From Castellaniella sp049651205 (lineage in GTDB: Bacteria > Pseudomonadota > Gammaproteobacteria > Burkholderiales > Burkholderiaceae_B): DNA of 64,000 nt. The notes beneath the pieces were generated by a model. The model did not search any database. It was not told the origin of the DNA and saw only the letters and a list, made by a program, of their open reading frames with translations. The translations under genes and the position numbers were made by a program. Positions 36,479-45,139 of this stretch are shown here, piece by piece. The stretch spans positions 124,001 through 188,000 of the forward strand of contig NZ_JBASBR010000018.1 in the NCBI RefSeq assembly GCF_049651205.1, given 5' to 3'. Numbering within the stretch: the stretch's first letter is position 1; each line of letters begins with the position of its first letter.

Positions 36479-37194
36479 TGCACAGGCATGGGTTGTGCGC
36501 CTGAGCTGTCGCCAGCCGGGGACGGAGCAGGGGCGCTGGTAGTGCTGCTATCTGTGACGGGGGCCGGCTTGCCTTGATCAGTGATCAGGCTCTCCCGTGA
36601 GACGATCTGGAACAATTTTACGACTTTGTTGACACCACTGATGCTGGAAGCCACTTTACTGGCAAGATCGCCCTCGGTGGCCGTGACTTTACCCATCAGG
36701 TAGACGATGCCGCGTTCGGTGGTGACCTTGATGGTGCGAAAGGGTACGTGCTCGGTGGTAACCAGCTGGCTTTTTACCTTGGAGGTGATCCAGGTGTCGT
36801 TGGTGCGCACGCTGAGCGGGGTGAGGTCTCCGACGCGGATGTGGTCGTCGACCTTACGCACTTTCTGGATGGTTTGTGCGATCTGGACGGCTTTTTGGCG
36901 GTCGGCTTCGGTGGGGACATCTCCGATCAGCAGCAGGCGTCCGGCGTAGGCGGTTCCGGAGACGCGTGCTTTATCGCCAAAGGCCTGGGTCATTTCGTTG
37001 CTGACACGAAGCTCGATGGTCTGGTCGTCTACTTGCTCGCCCGCGGTGCGGCGGTCGGTGGCTACCACGGCGGTGGTGGCGGCAGTGCCCCCCACCACCA
37101 GCAGGCCGCAACCCGCCAGTGTGGACAGACAGGCAAACCCCAGCAGGCCGCGGGCCAGGGGACGGGTGATGGACAGTCGGGTGAACGATGGCAT
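36475..37194 (-). CDS. BON-domain outer-membrane lipoprotein (DolP/YraP-like)
   Basis: A 239-residue lipoprotein. The signal peptide ends in the lipobox LAGC near residue 29, and two BON domains follow (about 60-125 and 135-205), then a Pro/Ala/Ser-rich tail. E. coli DolP (YraP), encoded downstream of diaA and yraN, has the same two-BON layout and supports outer-membrane integrity. Here the gene follows a SIS gene and yraN, matching that order. The start at 37194 overlaps the SIS stop by one base; the longer frame lies within the SIS gene. Confidence 0.87.
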   Translation of the reverse strand: MPSFTRLSITRPLARGLLGFACLSTLAGCGLLVVGGTAATTAVVATDRRTAGEQVDDQTIELRVSNEMTQAFGDKARVSGTAYAGRLLLIGDVPTEADRQKAVQIAQTIQKVRKVDDHIRVGDLTPLSVRTNDTWITSKVKSQLVTTEHVPFRTIKVTTERGIVYLMGKVTATEGDLASKVASSISGVNKVVKLFQIVSRESLITDQGKPAPVTDSSTTSAPAPSPAGDSSGAQPMPVQ

Positions 37195-37787
37195 CAGAGG
37201 GGGTCTCCCAGAAGTAAGGCGTCGATCCCGTCGCACAAGGCGTGCAGCAGCAGGATATGGACCTCCTGGATGCGCATGGTGCGGTCGTGGGGCACGCAAA
37301 GATGGATGTCGGTTTCGTAGAGCAGGCTGTTCAGCTTTCCGCCGCCCTTGCCCGACAGGGCGATAACCTGCATCTCGCGGTCGTGGGCAGCTTCGATGGC
37401 GCGCAGCACATTGGCCGAGTTGCCGCTGGTGGACAACGCCACCAGTACGTCGCCGGGCTGGCCCAGGGCATTGACCTGGCGCTCGAAGATGGAGGCAAAG
37501 GAGTAATCGTTGCCCACTGCGGTAAGGATGGAGGTGTCGGTATTGAGCGCAATGCCTGCCAGGGGCAGGCGGTCGCGCTCGAAGCGGCCAACGAGCTCGG
37601 CGGCAAAGTGCTGGGCGTCGGCGGCCGAGCCGCCGTTGCCGCAAGCCAGGATGCGGCCATTATTGGTGAGCGCTCCAAAAAGAAGCTCTACCCCGGCGGC
37701 CAGTGAGGGGGCGAGCTCGCGTGCGCTGGCCTTGAAAGTGTCGACGGCATCATCAAAATGCGACGTCATGCGAGAGGTCATGTCCAT
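37194..37787 (-). CDS. SIS-domain protein, phosphoheptose isomerase / DiaA type
   Basis: A 197-residue SIS protein with LACGNGGSAADAQHFAAEL, ALSTSGNSANVLRAI and a conserved C-terminal TMRIQEVHILLLHALCDGID. The family includes GmhA, which makes sedoheptulose 7-phosphate into D-glycero-manno-heptose 7-phosphate, and DiaA, a DnaA partner. The order yraN-SIS-BON lipoprotein matches the diaA locus of enterobacteria, so DiaA-like is favoured. The start at 37787 (MDMTSRMTSHF) gives the usual length; ATGs at 37781 and 37769 are possible. Confidence 0.82.
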   Translation of the reverse strand: MDMTSRMTSHFDDAVDTFKASARELAPSLAAGVELLFGALTNNGRILACGNGGSAADAQHFAAELVGRFERDRLPLAGIALNTDTSILTAVGNDYSFASIFERQVNALGQPGDVLVALSTSGNSANVLRAIEAAHDREMQVIALSGKGGGKLNSLLYETDIHLCVPHDRTMRIQEVHILLLHALCDGIDALLLGDPL

Positions 37788-37842
37788 ATCGCTGATTATC
37801 GCATGAGCCCGCTGGTCCGGTAACACCGGACGTAACAGTTCT

Positions 37843-38325
37843 TCAGGCCTCAAAGGCGTTGCGGATCCATTCGATCGTGTTGCCCCGCACGCCGATGACG
37901 TCAAAGCGGCAAGGCGGGACATGGCCCTGAAAATACAACCGGCAGAGCGAGGGCAGAAACCACAGCGCCGTACGGATCAGCCGGGCCTGCTTGTCACGGT
38001 TTACACTGGCGGCGGCGCCACCGTGGCGATTGTCCTGGCGCATGCGTACCTCGACAAACACCAGGGTCTGGCCGTCTTGAGCAATCAGATCGAGTTCGCC
38101 CAGCTTGCAGTGCAAATTGCGGGCCAGGACAAGCAGGCCATGTGCCTGCAGATAGTCGGCAGCCTGTGCTTCGGCGGCAAAACCGCGTGTCTGGGTGGGG
38201 GATTCCCGCATCGAAGGCTCTTTTTTGGCGGGCGGGCGGCGCTCGGCGGCACGCAAGGCACGCCGACGTTTTTTTCGGATCAGATCCTGTGCTGCCTGTG
38301 CGCGTGCATACGGGTCAATGAGCAT
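37843..38325 (-). CDS. yraN: YraN family endonuclease-like protein (UPF0102)
   Basis: A 160-residue protein from 38325 with a basic N-terminal extension (RKKRRRALRAAER), then the UPF0102 core with TRGFAAEAQAADYLQAHG and the nuclease-like CKLGELDLIAQDG...VFVEVR motif. Function is uncertain. An ATG at 38211 (MRESPTQTRG) would give a 122-residue protein of standard length; the start is therefore unsure. It is divergent from rsmI, as in many proteobacteria. Confidence 0.82.
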   Translation of the reverse strand: MLIDPYARAQAAQDLIRKKRRRALRAAERRPPAKKEPSMRESPTQTRGFAAEAQAADYLQAHGLLVLARNLHCKLGELDLIAQDGQTLVFVEVRMRQDNRHGGAAASVNRDKQARLIRTALWFLPSLCRLYFQGHVPPCRFDVIGVRGNTIEWIRNAFEA

Positions 38326-38361
38326 GATGCGGTAGGGGCCGGTCGTGCAGGGGATAACAGT

Positions 38362-39291
38362 ATGAGCGAGATCGTCGGTACAGACTCGGTTGCGGCGACA
38401 TGGAAACATCACGCCGAGCAGGTGTCACAGCAGATGTGGCCCACGGCATGCCTGTATGTGGTGGCCACCCCCATCGGCAACCTGGCCGACCTCAGTTTGC
38501 GCGCCTGGGAAGCCCTGCGTTGCTGCGATGCGATCGCCGCAGAAGATACACGTACCAGCCGCACCTTGCTGGATGCCTGGGGGATCAGCACGCCATTATT
38601 GGCTGCCCATAAGCACAACGAAGCCGAGGCGGCCGAGACCATTTTGGCGCGGTTGGCGGCAGACGAGCGTATTGCGCTTATTTCGGATGCAGGCGCACCG
38701 GCCATCAGTGATCCAGGCACCCGGATCGTCAAGCGGGTGCGTGCAGCGGGTTTTCGTGTCGTCCCGCTGCCAGGCCCCAGTGCCGTCATTGCCGCCTTGA
38801 TGGCCAGTGGCGCCGGGCTGGATGATGAGCCGGGGTTTGTCTTTGCCGGGTTTTTGCCCAGCAAAGCCCAGGCGCGCAGCAAATTTCTGGCGCGTTGGCT
38901 GGATTCGCCCATGCCGGTAGTGTTCTTTGAGACACCTCATCGGCTCAAGGCTGCGCTGGCCGAACTTCAAGCCTTGGCAGGTGATACGCGCGAAATCACC
39001 ATCGCACGTGAGCTCTCCAAGCGCTTCGAGGAAATTGACACGGTTTCTTTGGGCGATGTGCAGGGCTGGCTGGCGCAGGATCCGCATCGCGGCCAGGGCG
39101 AGTTTGTGCTGGTGCTGCATCCTGCACAGGCAACAGCGCCTGATACGGAAGAGCTCTCGGCAGATCAGCAAAAGCTGATGCGTGCGCTGCTGGCAGAGTT
39201 ATCCGTGCGCGATGCGGCACGCATTGCCGCAACGGTTACTGGACTTGCCCGTGATCGTCTGTATGCCTGGGCCTTGCGTCAGAGCCCCTGA
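38362..39291 (+). CDS. rsmI: 16S rRNA (cytidine(1402)-2'-O)-methyltransferase RsmI
   Basis: A 309-residue tetrapyrrole-methylase-fold enzyme that methylates C1402 in the decoding centre. Motifs include VVATPIGNLADLSLRA, AAEDTRTSRTLL, ISDAGAPAISDPG and FETPHRLKAAL. The start at 38362 fits the divergent promoter region with yraN; the longer upstream frame overlaps yraN. Its last 13 bp overlap the convergent rlpA. Confidence 0.93.
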   Translation: MSEIVGTDSVAATWKHHAEQVSQQMWPTACLYVVATPIGNLADLSLRAWEALRCCDAIAAEDTRTSRTLLDAWGISTPLLAAHKHNEAEAAETILARLAADERIALISDAGAPAISDPGTRIVKRVRAAGFRVVPLPGPSAVIAALMASGAGLDDEPGFVFAGFLPSKAQARSKFLARWLDSPMPVVFFETPHRLKAALAELQALAGDTREITIARELSKRFEEIDTVSLGDVQGWLAQDPHRGQGEFVLVLHPAQATAPDTEELSADQQKLMRALLAELSVRDAARIAATVTGLARDRLYAWALRQSP

Positions 39292-40283
39292 TCGAGTGCC
39301 ACCACTGGATTCAGATCTGTGGACAAGGAAAGGGTGGCTGCCGCCTGATGCGCCTGATCCCGGCTGGGAAACGGGCCCATCCGCACTTTGTAGAGCGGGG
39401 CTTCGTAGCCCACCACCGCCTGGCCCAGCACAGAAACGTCTGTAATTTGGGTATTTACCCGTTGAGCCAGTGCCTGGGCGTTGTCTTCGGATGAAAAAGC
39501 ACCAAATTGCAGGTAGATCTTGCCACCCAGCGGGCTACTGTCAGCCAGGACGGGTGCGGTAGACACTGCGCGTGGCGGGGGAACCTGTTGCACAGAGGGC
39601 GCTGGCGCCAGTGTGATGGCACTGGCTTGTGCGGTATCGCTTGTGGAAGCGGTTTGAGTGGATGTGGCCCAGGGATAGCGGCCGGCCAGGATATCGGCAT
39701 TGGTGATGGCCTGCACGGTTACCCGGCCGCTTCCGGGGCCGATCAAGCCCAGTTTGGCGGCAGCCACATAAGAGAGGTCGATGATACGTCCGGGGTGAAA
39801 TGGCCCGCGGTCGTTGATGCGGACGATGACTGAACGACCGTTTTCCTGGCTGGTGACACGGGCGTAACTGGGTATTGGCAGGGTGGGATGTGCCGCCGTC
39901 ATGGCGTACATATCGTAGGTTTCACCGTTGGCTGTCTTGGCACCGTGAAATTTACGGCCATACCAGGAGGCGATACCCGATTGCCGATAGGCCTGGTTTT
40001 CGCCGATAGGCCGGTATTCCACGCCAAAGACTTCGTAAGGCCGAAAATTTGCCGGGGCGTGTTTTTCAATGCGGGGTACGGCGTTGGGAATCGAGGCAAT
40101 ATCGGCCGGGATGTCGGTGCCGGGGCTGTCGTCTTTGTAGTAGCCACCCGAGCGCGATGCACATCCGGCCAGTACCAGCAGTGTCAGGCACAGCAGCGCC
40201 AGCAACAGGCGTTGGGCAAGGCATGATGCAGGCCAGGCGGGTAAAACAGCAAGGCGGGGCAGACCAATGGGGCGTGGGCTCAT
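39279..40283 (-). CDS. rlpA: RlpA septal-ring lytic transglycosylase with SPOR domain
   Basis: A 334-residue outer-membrane lipoprotein. Lipobox LVLAGC near residue 40, a double-psi beta-barrel (about 105-200) with ASWYGRKFHGAKTANGE and VRINDRGPFHPGRIIDLS, and a C-terminal SPOR domain (about 258-334) that binds septal murein. It probably cleaves glycan strands lacking stem peptides at division sites. The start at 40283 overlaps the rapZ stop by four bases. The frame continues upstream, but the signal peptide fits 40283. Confidence 0.9.
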   Translation of the reverse strand: MSPRPIGLPRLAVLPAWPASCLAQRLLLALLCLTLLVLAGCASRSGGYYKDDSPGTDIPADIASIPNAVPRIEKHAPANFRPYEVFGVEYRPIGENQAYRQSGIASWYGRKFHGAKTANGETYDMYAMTAAHPTLPIPSYARVTSQENGRSVIVRINDRGPFHPGRIIDLSYVAAAKLGLIGPGSGRVTVQAITNADILAGRYPWATSTQTASTSDTAQASAITLAPAPSVQQVPPPRAVSTAPVLADSSPLGGKIYLQFGAFSSEDNAQALAQRVNTQITDVSVLGQAVVGYEAPLYKVRMGPFPSRDQAHQAAATLSLSTDLNPVVALDQGL

Positions 40284-41155
40284 GAGGTGGGCGTATGTAG
40301 CAGAGGGTTGCGGTGACGAACCAGCAACGGAGAGTGATCGGCAAAGCGGCGCGCCAGTTGCTCGGTGACATACACCGAGCGGTGCTGGCCCCCGGTACAG
40401 CCGATGGCCACCGTGAGGTAGTTGCGGGTGTCCTGCATGTACAAGGGCAGCCACTTGCGTATGAAGCTGCTGATGTCTTCGATCATTGAATCCACACTGC
40501 CAAACTGGGACAGCCAGGCGGCCACGGCGTCGTCGCGACCTGTGAGGGGGCGCAGCAAGGGATCGTAGTGTGGGTTGGGCAGGCAGCGCACATCAAACAC
40601 CAGGTCGGCGTCGTGAGGTACACCGCGCTTGTAGGCGAAGGATTCGAAGGTGAGGATGACCGATGAGCGGGCAACCTGCACCAGGTCTCGCACCCAACTG
40701 CGCAGTTGTCCGGGGGTAAGGTCGGAGGTGTCGATTACGTGTTCTTGATTGCGTAGGGGAGCCAGGAGCTCGCGCTCGCGGCTGATGCAGTCTTGCAAGG
40801 AGGCATTGATGCCTTCTTTTTGCAGGCGATCGGTCAGCGGGTGACGACGTCGGGATTCTGAGTAGCGCTGCATCAGGGTGTGGTCGTCGGCATCCAGAAA
40901 AATTACATGCAATGCGATGCCCATTGCCCGCAGGCTGGTAAGAATACCAGGCAGGTCGTCGAGATCGCCCGGCGTGCGCACGTCGATGGAAACAGCCACG
41001 CGTTCGAGGCCCGTATCCTGGGTGCTGGCAATGAAGTCGTGCAGAAATCGCGCCGGGAGGTTGTCGACGCAGGTATAGCCGGTGTCCTCAAGCACGCGCA
41101 GCGCGACAGATTTTCCTGAGCCTGAGATGCCGGTGATGAGGACAATATTCAGCAC
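40280..41155 (-). CDS. rapZ: RNase adapter protein RapZ
   Basis: A 291-residue nucleotide-binding protein with P-loop GISGSGKSVALRVLED, Walker B-like HVIFLDADD and the conserved C-terminal GCTGGQHRSVYVTEQLA. In enterobacteria it controls glucosamine-6-phosphate synthase mRNA through RNase E and senses GlcN6P. The start is GTG at 41155, supported by AGGAGA upstream. It overlaps hprK by seven bases and belongs to the hpf-ptsN-hprK-rapZ block. Confidence 0.92.
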   Translation of the reverse strand: MLNIVLITGISGSGKSVALRVLEDTGYTCVDNLPARFLHDFIASTQDTGLERVAVSIDVRTPGDLDDLPGILTSLRAMGIALHVIFLDADDHTLMQRYSESRRRHPLTDRLQKEGINASLQDCISRERELLAPLRNQEHVIDTSDLTPGQLRSWVRDLVQVARSSVILTFESFAYKRGVPHDADLVFDVRCLPNPHYDPLLRPLTGRDDAVAAWLSQFGSVDSMIEDISSFIRKWLPLYMQDTRNYLTVAIGCTGGQHRSVYVTEQLARRFADHSPLLVRHRNPLLHTPTS

Positions 41156-42090
41156 GGGCGCTTCTCCTGGGTGCTCTCCATGATGGCCAGTGCCTGGCGC
41201 TCGATGAAGTCGCCCATGGTGTCGATGCCGCGCAGCGTAAGAATGGTATTGCGTACGGCAGCTTCAACCAGCACGGCCAGGTTGCGGCCGGCTGCCACCT
41301 GCAGCATGACGCGCCGGATCGGAATGCCCAGGATATCCTGGTATTCGTCCTGCATGGGCAGGCGCTCGAAGTGGTCAGGCGTCATGCGCACCAGATGCAC
41401 AATCAACTTGATTTTCATTTTTCGGCGTACGGAGGTTTCGCCAAAAATGGTGCGGATGTCCAGCAGACCCAGGCCGCGAACCTCAAGCAGATTTTGCAGC
41501 AGCGAGGGACATTGGCCCTCGACAAAATTGGGCGCGGTGCGCGAGAGCTCGACCGCGTCGTCGGCCACCAGCCCGTGGCCGCGGGAGATGAGCTCGAGCG
41601 CCAGCTCGCTTTTGCCCAGGCCGGATTCTCCGGTAATCAGGACGCCCAGCCCCAGTACGTCCATGAATACACCATGCACGGTGGTTTTTGGGGCCGTACG
41701 CTTGCCCAGGTAGACGCGCAGCAGATCAATGAGATGCGCGGCGTCGACGGGGGTTTTGACCAGAGGAATGGCATGTTCCTGGCAAAACGTGTGGAGATCT
41801 TCGGGGATCTCGACGTTGCCGGCCAGAACAATGGCGGGTACACCGCCAGCCACCAGATCGTCAAGGTGATGCAGGCGCCGTTTGGTGTCCAGCCGCTGAT
41901 AGTACGAGATCTCTTCGGCGCCAAAAACCTGAATGCGCCCCGGGTGGATCAGGTTGAGGTGGCCAATGAGATCGGCAGCGGATTCGCGGGTATCCGGGAT
42001 GGTGTGATCGGTGGCAGCCTCTTCGCCTGCCAACCAGGTGAAGCTGATTTTCTCAGCATTGTCACGAATCAGCTCTTGGATGGTCAGCAT
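41149..42090 (-). CDS. hprK: HPr kinase/phosphorylase
   Basis: A 313-residue bifunctional enzyme that adds or removes phosphate on a serine of HPr. P-loop GESGLGKSELALELI is followed by the conserved HGLVADDAVEL and a VRGLGLLDIRTIFGE region. The start at 42090 (MLTIQELI) is the family N-terminus; a start 18 bp upstream is possible. It overlaps the end of ptsN by 29 bp. With PtsN it points to a regulatory rather than sugar-transporting PTS. Confidence 0.92.
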   Translation of the reverse strand: MLTIQELIRDNAEKISFTWLAGEEAATDHTIPDTRESAADLIGHLNLIHPGRIQVFGAEEISYYQRLDTKRRLHHLDDLVAGGVPAIVLAGNVEIPEDLHTFCQEHAIPLVKTPVDAAHLIDLLRVYLGKRTAPKTTVHGVFMDVLGLGVLITGESGLGKSELALELISRGHGLVADDAVELSRTAPNFVEGQCPSLLQNLLEVRGLGLLDIRTIFGETSVRRKMKIKLIVHLVRMTPDHFERLPMQDEYQDILGIPIRRVMLQVAAGRNLAVLVEAAVRNTILTLRGIDTMGDFIERQALAIMESTQEKRPC

Positions 42091-42559
42091 ATTCGGTGGG
42101 CCGGGCAAGTGAGCCGTTGAGGATCAACTGGTGGATTTCTTCGGGGCTTTCAGAGTGCGTCAGAGTGTGACGGATCTGTGTGTCGGAAAGCAGCCGGGCA
42201 ATACCGGCCAGAAGATCGAGGTGGGTTTGGGTGGCTGCTTCGGGCATCAACAGAAAAAACAGCAGCCGGGCGGTACGCCCGTCGTTGGCGTCGAAGCGGA
42301 TGGGCTCTGAGAGGCGGATGAACGCGGCATGGGGTTCGCGGAGGTCTTTCAGACGGCCATGCGGAATGGCAACATCGTGGCCCAGGGCGGTAGAGCCCAG
42401 CCTTTCACGCGCCAGCAGGCTGTGAAAAACAGACATGCGGGCGACACCCTGATTGTTTTCAAACAGCAGGCCGGCGTGCTCGAAGGCGCGTTTTTTGCTG
42501 GTGGCCGCCAGATCCAGGACGATATTGCCGGGTGGCAGGATACGGGAGCTGAGGTTCAT
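42062..42559 (-). CDS. ptsN: Nitrogen-regulatory PTS protein EIIA(Ntr)
   Basis: A 165-residue EIIA domain with the phosphorylated His67 in GHDVAIPHGRL. The start at 42559 (MNLSSRILPP) is the family N-terminus. It receives phosphate from EI(Ntr)/NPr and regulates potassium transport and other targets in proteobacteria. It lies 73 bp downstream of hpf and overlaps hprK. Confidence 0.92.
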   Translation of the reverse strand: MNLSSRILPPGNIVLDLAATSKKRAFEHAGLLFENNQGVARMSVFHSLLARERLGSTALGHDVAIPHGRLKDLREPHAAFIRLSEPIRFDANDGRTARLLFFLLMPEAATQTHLDLLAGIARLLSDTQIRHTLTHSESPEEIHQLILNGSLARPTEYADHPRADS

Positions 42560-42656
42560 AACAGCATTATAGGGGCGCAAACAGCAACATGGCCTCGAAG
42601 CAGTGCAGCGAGGCCATGAGTTAGGCTGGCCAGGCTAGGCCAGCGCGGGCAAGTGC

Positions 42657-42983
42657 TTACTCAGCGTGGATCTCTTGCCGCTTTGGTGGTTCATGCGCGT
42701 AGGTTTGGGCCTTGGATTTGTACTTGATGACCTGGCGGTCGACCTTGTCGATGAGGAGATCGATGGCGGCATACAGATTTTCATCCGAGGCTTCGCAGTG
42801 CAAGTCTTTGCCACGCAGGCGCATGGTGATTTCTGCGGTGTGCTTGAGCGGCTCGATGGAGAGCATGACCTGGGTATCGATAACCTGATCGAAGTGCCGC
42901 AGGACGCGGGCTGTCTTGGTGTGAACGTATTCGCGGATTGCGGGGGTAATTTCCAGATGACGGCCGGTGATTGTCAGGCTCAT
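42657..42983 (-). CDS. hpf: Ribosome hibernation promoting factor (HPF/YfiA family)
   Basis: A 108-residue short-form HPF with SLTITGRHLEITPAIREYV at the N-terminus and the EASDENLYAAIDLLIDKVDRQ motif. It binds the 30S decoding centre and promotes 100S dimers in stationary phase. AAGGAG lies 8 bp before its ATG. In many relatives rpoN sits between lptB and this gene; here only 155 bp separate them and no rpoN is present. Confidence 0.92.
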   Translation of the reverse strand: MSLTITGRHLEITPAIREYVHTKTARVLRHFDQVIDTQVMLSIEPLKHTAEITMRLRGKDLHCEASDENLYAAIDLLIDKVDRQVIKYKSKAQTYAHEPPKRQEIHAE

Positions 42984-43077
42984 AGTGCAGACTCCTTACG
43001 GAAAAAACAAGGGTGGTTCTGGGTGAACCGGGATTGACGTAATTAAGGCTCCTTGTGATGAGTGAATGGATGGATCC

Positions 43078-43105
43078 AGTGTACCGGGTGCCGCCGATAC
43101 AGCAA
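43078..43105 (-). promoter_or_regulatory. Sigma-70-type promoter for the hpf operon
   Basis: On the minus strand TTGCTG (43105-43100) and TACACT (43083-43078) are separated by 16 bp, about 95 bp upstream of hpf. It lies in the lptB-hpf gap and would let hpf-ptsN-hprK-rapZ be transcribed separately from the Lpt genes. Confidence 0.45.
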
Positions 43106-43138
43106 GGGGGGTGAAAAAGGGTAAGATAGTTGGATTGG

Positions 43139-43930
43139 CTACATCCGGAAGTTCTTGCCCAGATACACTTGGCGCACGGCTTCGTTGTCAACGATTTCTG
43201 CCGGATGGCCGCTGGTTAGCACCTTGCCTTCGCTGATGATGTAGGCACGGTCGCAGATGCCTAGGGTTTCGCGCACATTGTGGTCGGTAATCAGCACCCC
43301 GATATTGCGTCCCCGCAAAAATTGCACGATGCGCTGGATTTCGATCACGGCGATAGGGTCGACCCCGGCAAAGGGCTCATCCAGCAAAATAAACCGTGGG
43401 TGGGTAGCCAATGCCCGGGCAATCTCAACGCGTCGGCGCTCGCCCCCCGAAAGCGACAGTGCCATGTTGCGCCGGATGTGCTCGATTTGCAGCTCATCGA
43501 TCAGCGATTCAAGACGCTCTTCAAGCTGGTGGGCCGACAAACTATGGCCGTGTTCGTCGCGCTGCAGCTCAAGCACCGCGCGGATGTTTTGTTCGACTGT
43601 CAGGCGGCGAAACACGGACGCATCTTGCGGCAGGTATGACAGCCCCCGGCGCGCCCTCTGGTGCATGGGGACACCCGTGACATCATGTTGATCGATGATG
43701 ATGCGCCCGGTATCGGCCGGAATCAGCCCCACAATCATGTAAAAGCTGGTGGTTTTTCCGGCGCCGTTAGGCCCCAGCAATCCCACTACTTCGCCGCTGT
43801 TGACCGACAGCGAGACATCTTGCACCACCGCTCGGCGGCCAAAGGTTTTGCCTAGGCCAATGGCTTGCAGGCTGCCGCTGTCGCGGGCGCTATCAGAAGA
43901 GCTGGAAAAACTGGTAGAAGTGGTGGACAT
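43139..43930 (-). CDS. lptB: LPS export ABC transporter ATPase LptB
   Basis: A 263-residue ABC ATPase powering lipopolysaccharide transport with LptFG. Walker A GPNGAGKTTSFYM, signature LSGGERRRVEIARAL, Walker B FILLDEPFAGVDP and the switch ITDHNVRETL. A Ser/Thr-rich N-terminal extension of about 20 residues precedes the core (start 43930, MSTTSTSF). It follows lptA by 10 bp. Confidence 0.94.
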   Translation of the reverse strand: MSTTSTSFSSSSDSARDSGSLQAIGLGKTFGRRAVVQDVSLSVNSGEVVGLLGPNGAGKTTSFYMIVGLIPADTGRIIIDQHDVTGVPMHQRARRGLSYLPQDASVFRRLTVEQNIRAVLELQRDEHGHSLSAHQLEERLESLIDELQIEHIRRNMALSLSGGERRRVEIARALATHPRFILLDEPFAGVDPIAVIEIQRIVQFLRGRNIGVLITDHNVRETLGICDRAYIISEGKVLTSGHPAEIVDNEAVRQVYLGKNFRM

Positions 43931-43940
43931 GGGTGACTGC

Positions 43941-44525
43941 TTATGAACGCCCTGCACGGCACTTGGCAATGGCTTGATCAACTTTGGATTGCGGTTGTGC
44001 CAGAGAGCGGACACGTCCCCCTGCGGCGGCAGAGTTTTTGCCACCAAAGGCCTCGTAGGTGCCGGATTTGTCGTGGTAAACAATCCGGGCACCACGCACG
44101 CTGTCAAAGGTTTCTCCGCAGATCTGGCGAATAACGGTGGCTTGGCCTGTGAGTGTGATGTCGCCCGACTGACCCACGTAATCGGCCTGCTGGCTGGTGC
44201 CGATCAGGACTTCGGATTTTTGGGGATCTTCTTGCCGGACATTAACCAGTTTGCCGGGAGCTGCGGTGGCCGTACCAAACTGGTTGCCATCTTTGTCTTC
44301 GTGAGTGACCAGTTTGTCGGCGCGCAATGTCATGGCGCCGCGGGTTAGCACCACATTGCCGGTAAATGTGCTGGTTTTAGTGACATCATCGTAGTGCAGA
44401 GTGTCCGACAGAATGATCGTGTCGGGTTCTGGGGCAGGGGTTTGGGCGGCAGGCGCCGCCACCGCACTGGCGGCGAGGCAGGTGGCCAACGAAGCCGCCA
44501 GCAGGGCGTGGGACAGTTTGTTCAT
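43941..44525 (-). CDS. lptA: LPS transport periplasmic protein LptA
   Basis: A 194-residue periplasmic beta-jellyroll protein with a signal peptide (about 1-23, ending AVAAP) and the OstA/LptA domain containing repeated strand patterns such as VVLTRGAMTLRADKLVTHED. It forms the bridge from LptC to LptD. It overlaps lptC by four bases. Confidence 0.92.
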   Translation of the reverse strand: MNKLSHALLAASLATCLAASAVAAPAAQTPAPEPDTIILSDTLHYDDVTKTSTFTGNVVLTRGAMTLRADKLVTHEDKDGNQFGTATAAPGKLVNVRQEDPQKSEVLIGTSQQADYVGQSGDITLTGQATVIRQICGETFDSVRGARIVYHDKSGTYEAFGGKNSAAAGGRVRSLAQPQSKVDQAIAKCRAGRS

Positions 44526-45139
44526 GGTGTTGGAGCCTTTTTTGGTCCGGCATTTTTTGCAGCCTGGTCTTCGCCGGAAATCTTGACGTCGCTGGCGGCC
44601 TTGACCGTCAACTGGCGGGTGCGATTATCGTAGCGCATCCCTTGGCCGCGCAGGGTCGAGCGACCATTGATCACCAGTGCCGGGCGGTCGGTGTGCACCA
44701 GATCCAGATTGGGCTGGATGATCAGTTGGTCGCTGTGTACTTCGAGCAACTGGTTGTTGGCGTCCGGCAGGCGTTTAACCACTGCGTGGCCATTTAGCAC
44801 AATGCGGTCGCCGTGCTGGTCGAGTGTCCCCATATCGGCCGTCCCTATCGTGGTGGGGGCGTCTTGCTGGTGGCCCACGGCTCGCGGCAGGGTGATGTCA
44901 TAACTGTCCGTGTCGGGGTAGTGCTGCATGGCATCACCTTCGAGACGGTTGATCGCAAAGCCCTGGGGGCTGGTGCGGATCATGACGAAGTGGCTGGCCC
45001 AGGAGTCGCGTTCGTGGGTAAGCCGTCGTGGAGGATCTACCTGGATGGAATTGAGCGCGTAATCGGACGCCCACCAGGTACCCAACACCAGCAGGATTAG
45101 CAAAAATGCTGCAACCAGACCAGGCAGGCGGTCTTTCAT
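44522..45139 (-). CDS. lptC: LPS export protein LptC
   Basis: A 205-residue bitopic inner-membrane protein: one N-terminal helix (about 8-28) and a periplasmic jellyroll (about 45-185), ending in a Lys/Ala-rich tail. It passes LPS from LptBFG to LptA. The start at 45139 (MKDRLPG) overlaps the kdsC stop by four bases; the extended upstream frame lies in kdsC. Confidence 0.9.
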   Translation of the reverse strand: MKDRLPGLVAAFLLILLVLGTWWASDYALNSIQVDPPRRLTHERDSWASHFVMIRTSPQGFAINRLEGDAMQHYPDTDSYDITLPRAVGHQQDAPTTIGTADMGTLDQHGDRIVLNGHAVVKRLPDANNQLLEVHSDQLIIQPNLDLVHTDRPALVINGRSTLRGQGMRYDNRTRQLTVKAASDVKISGEDQAAKNAGPKKAPTP

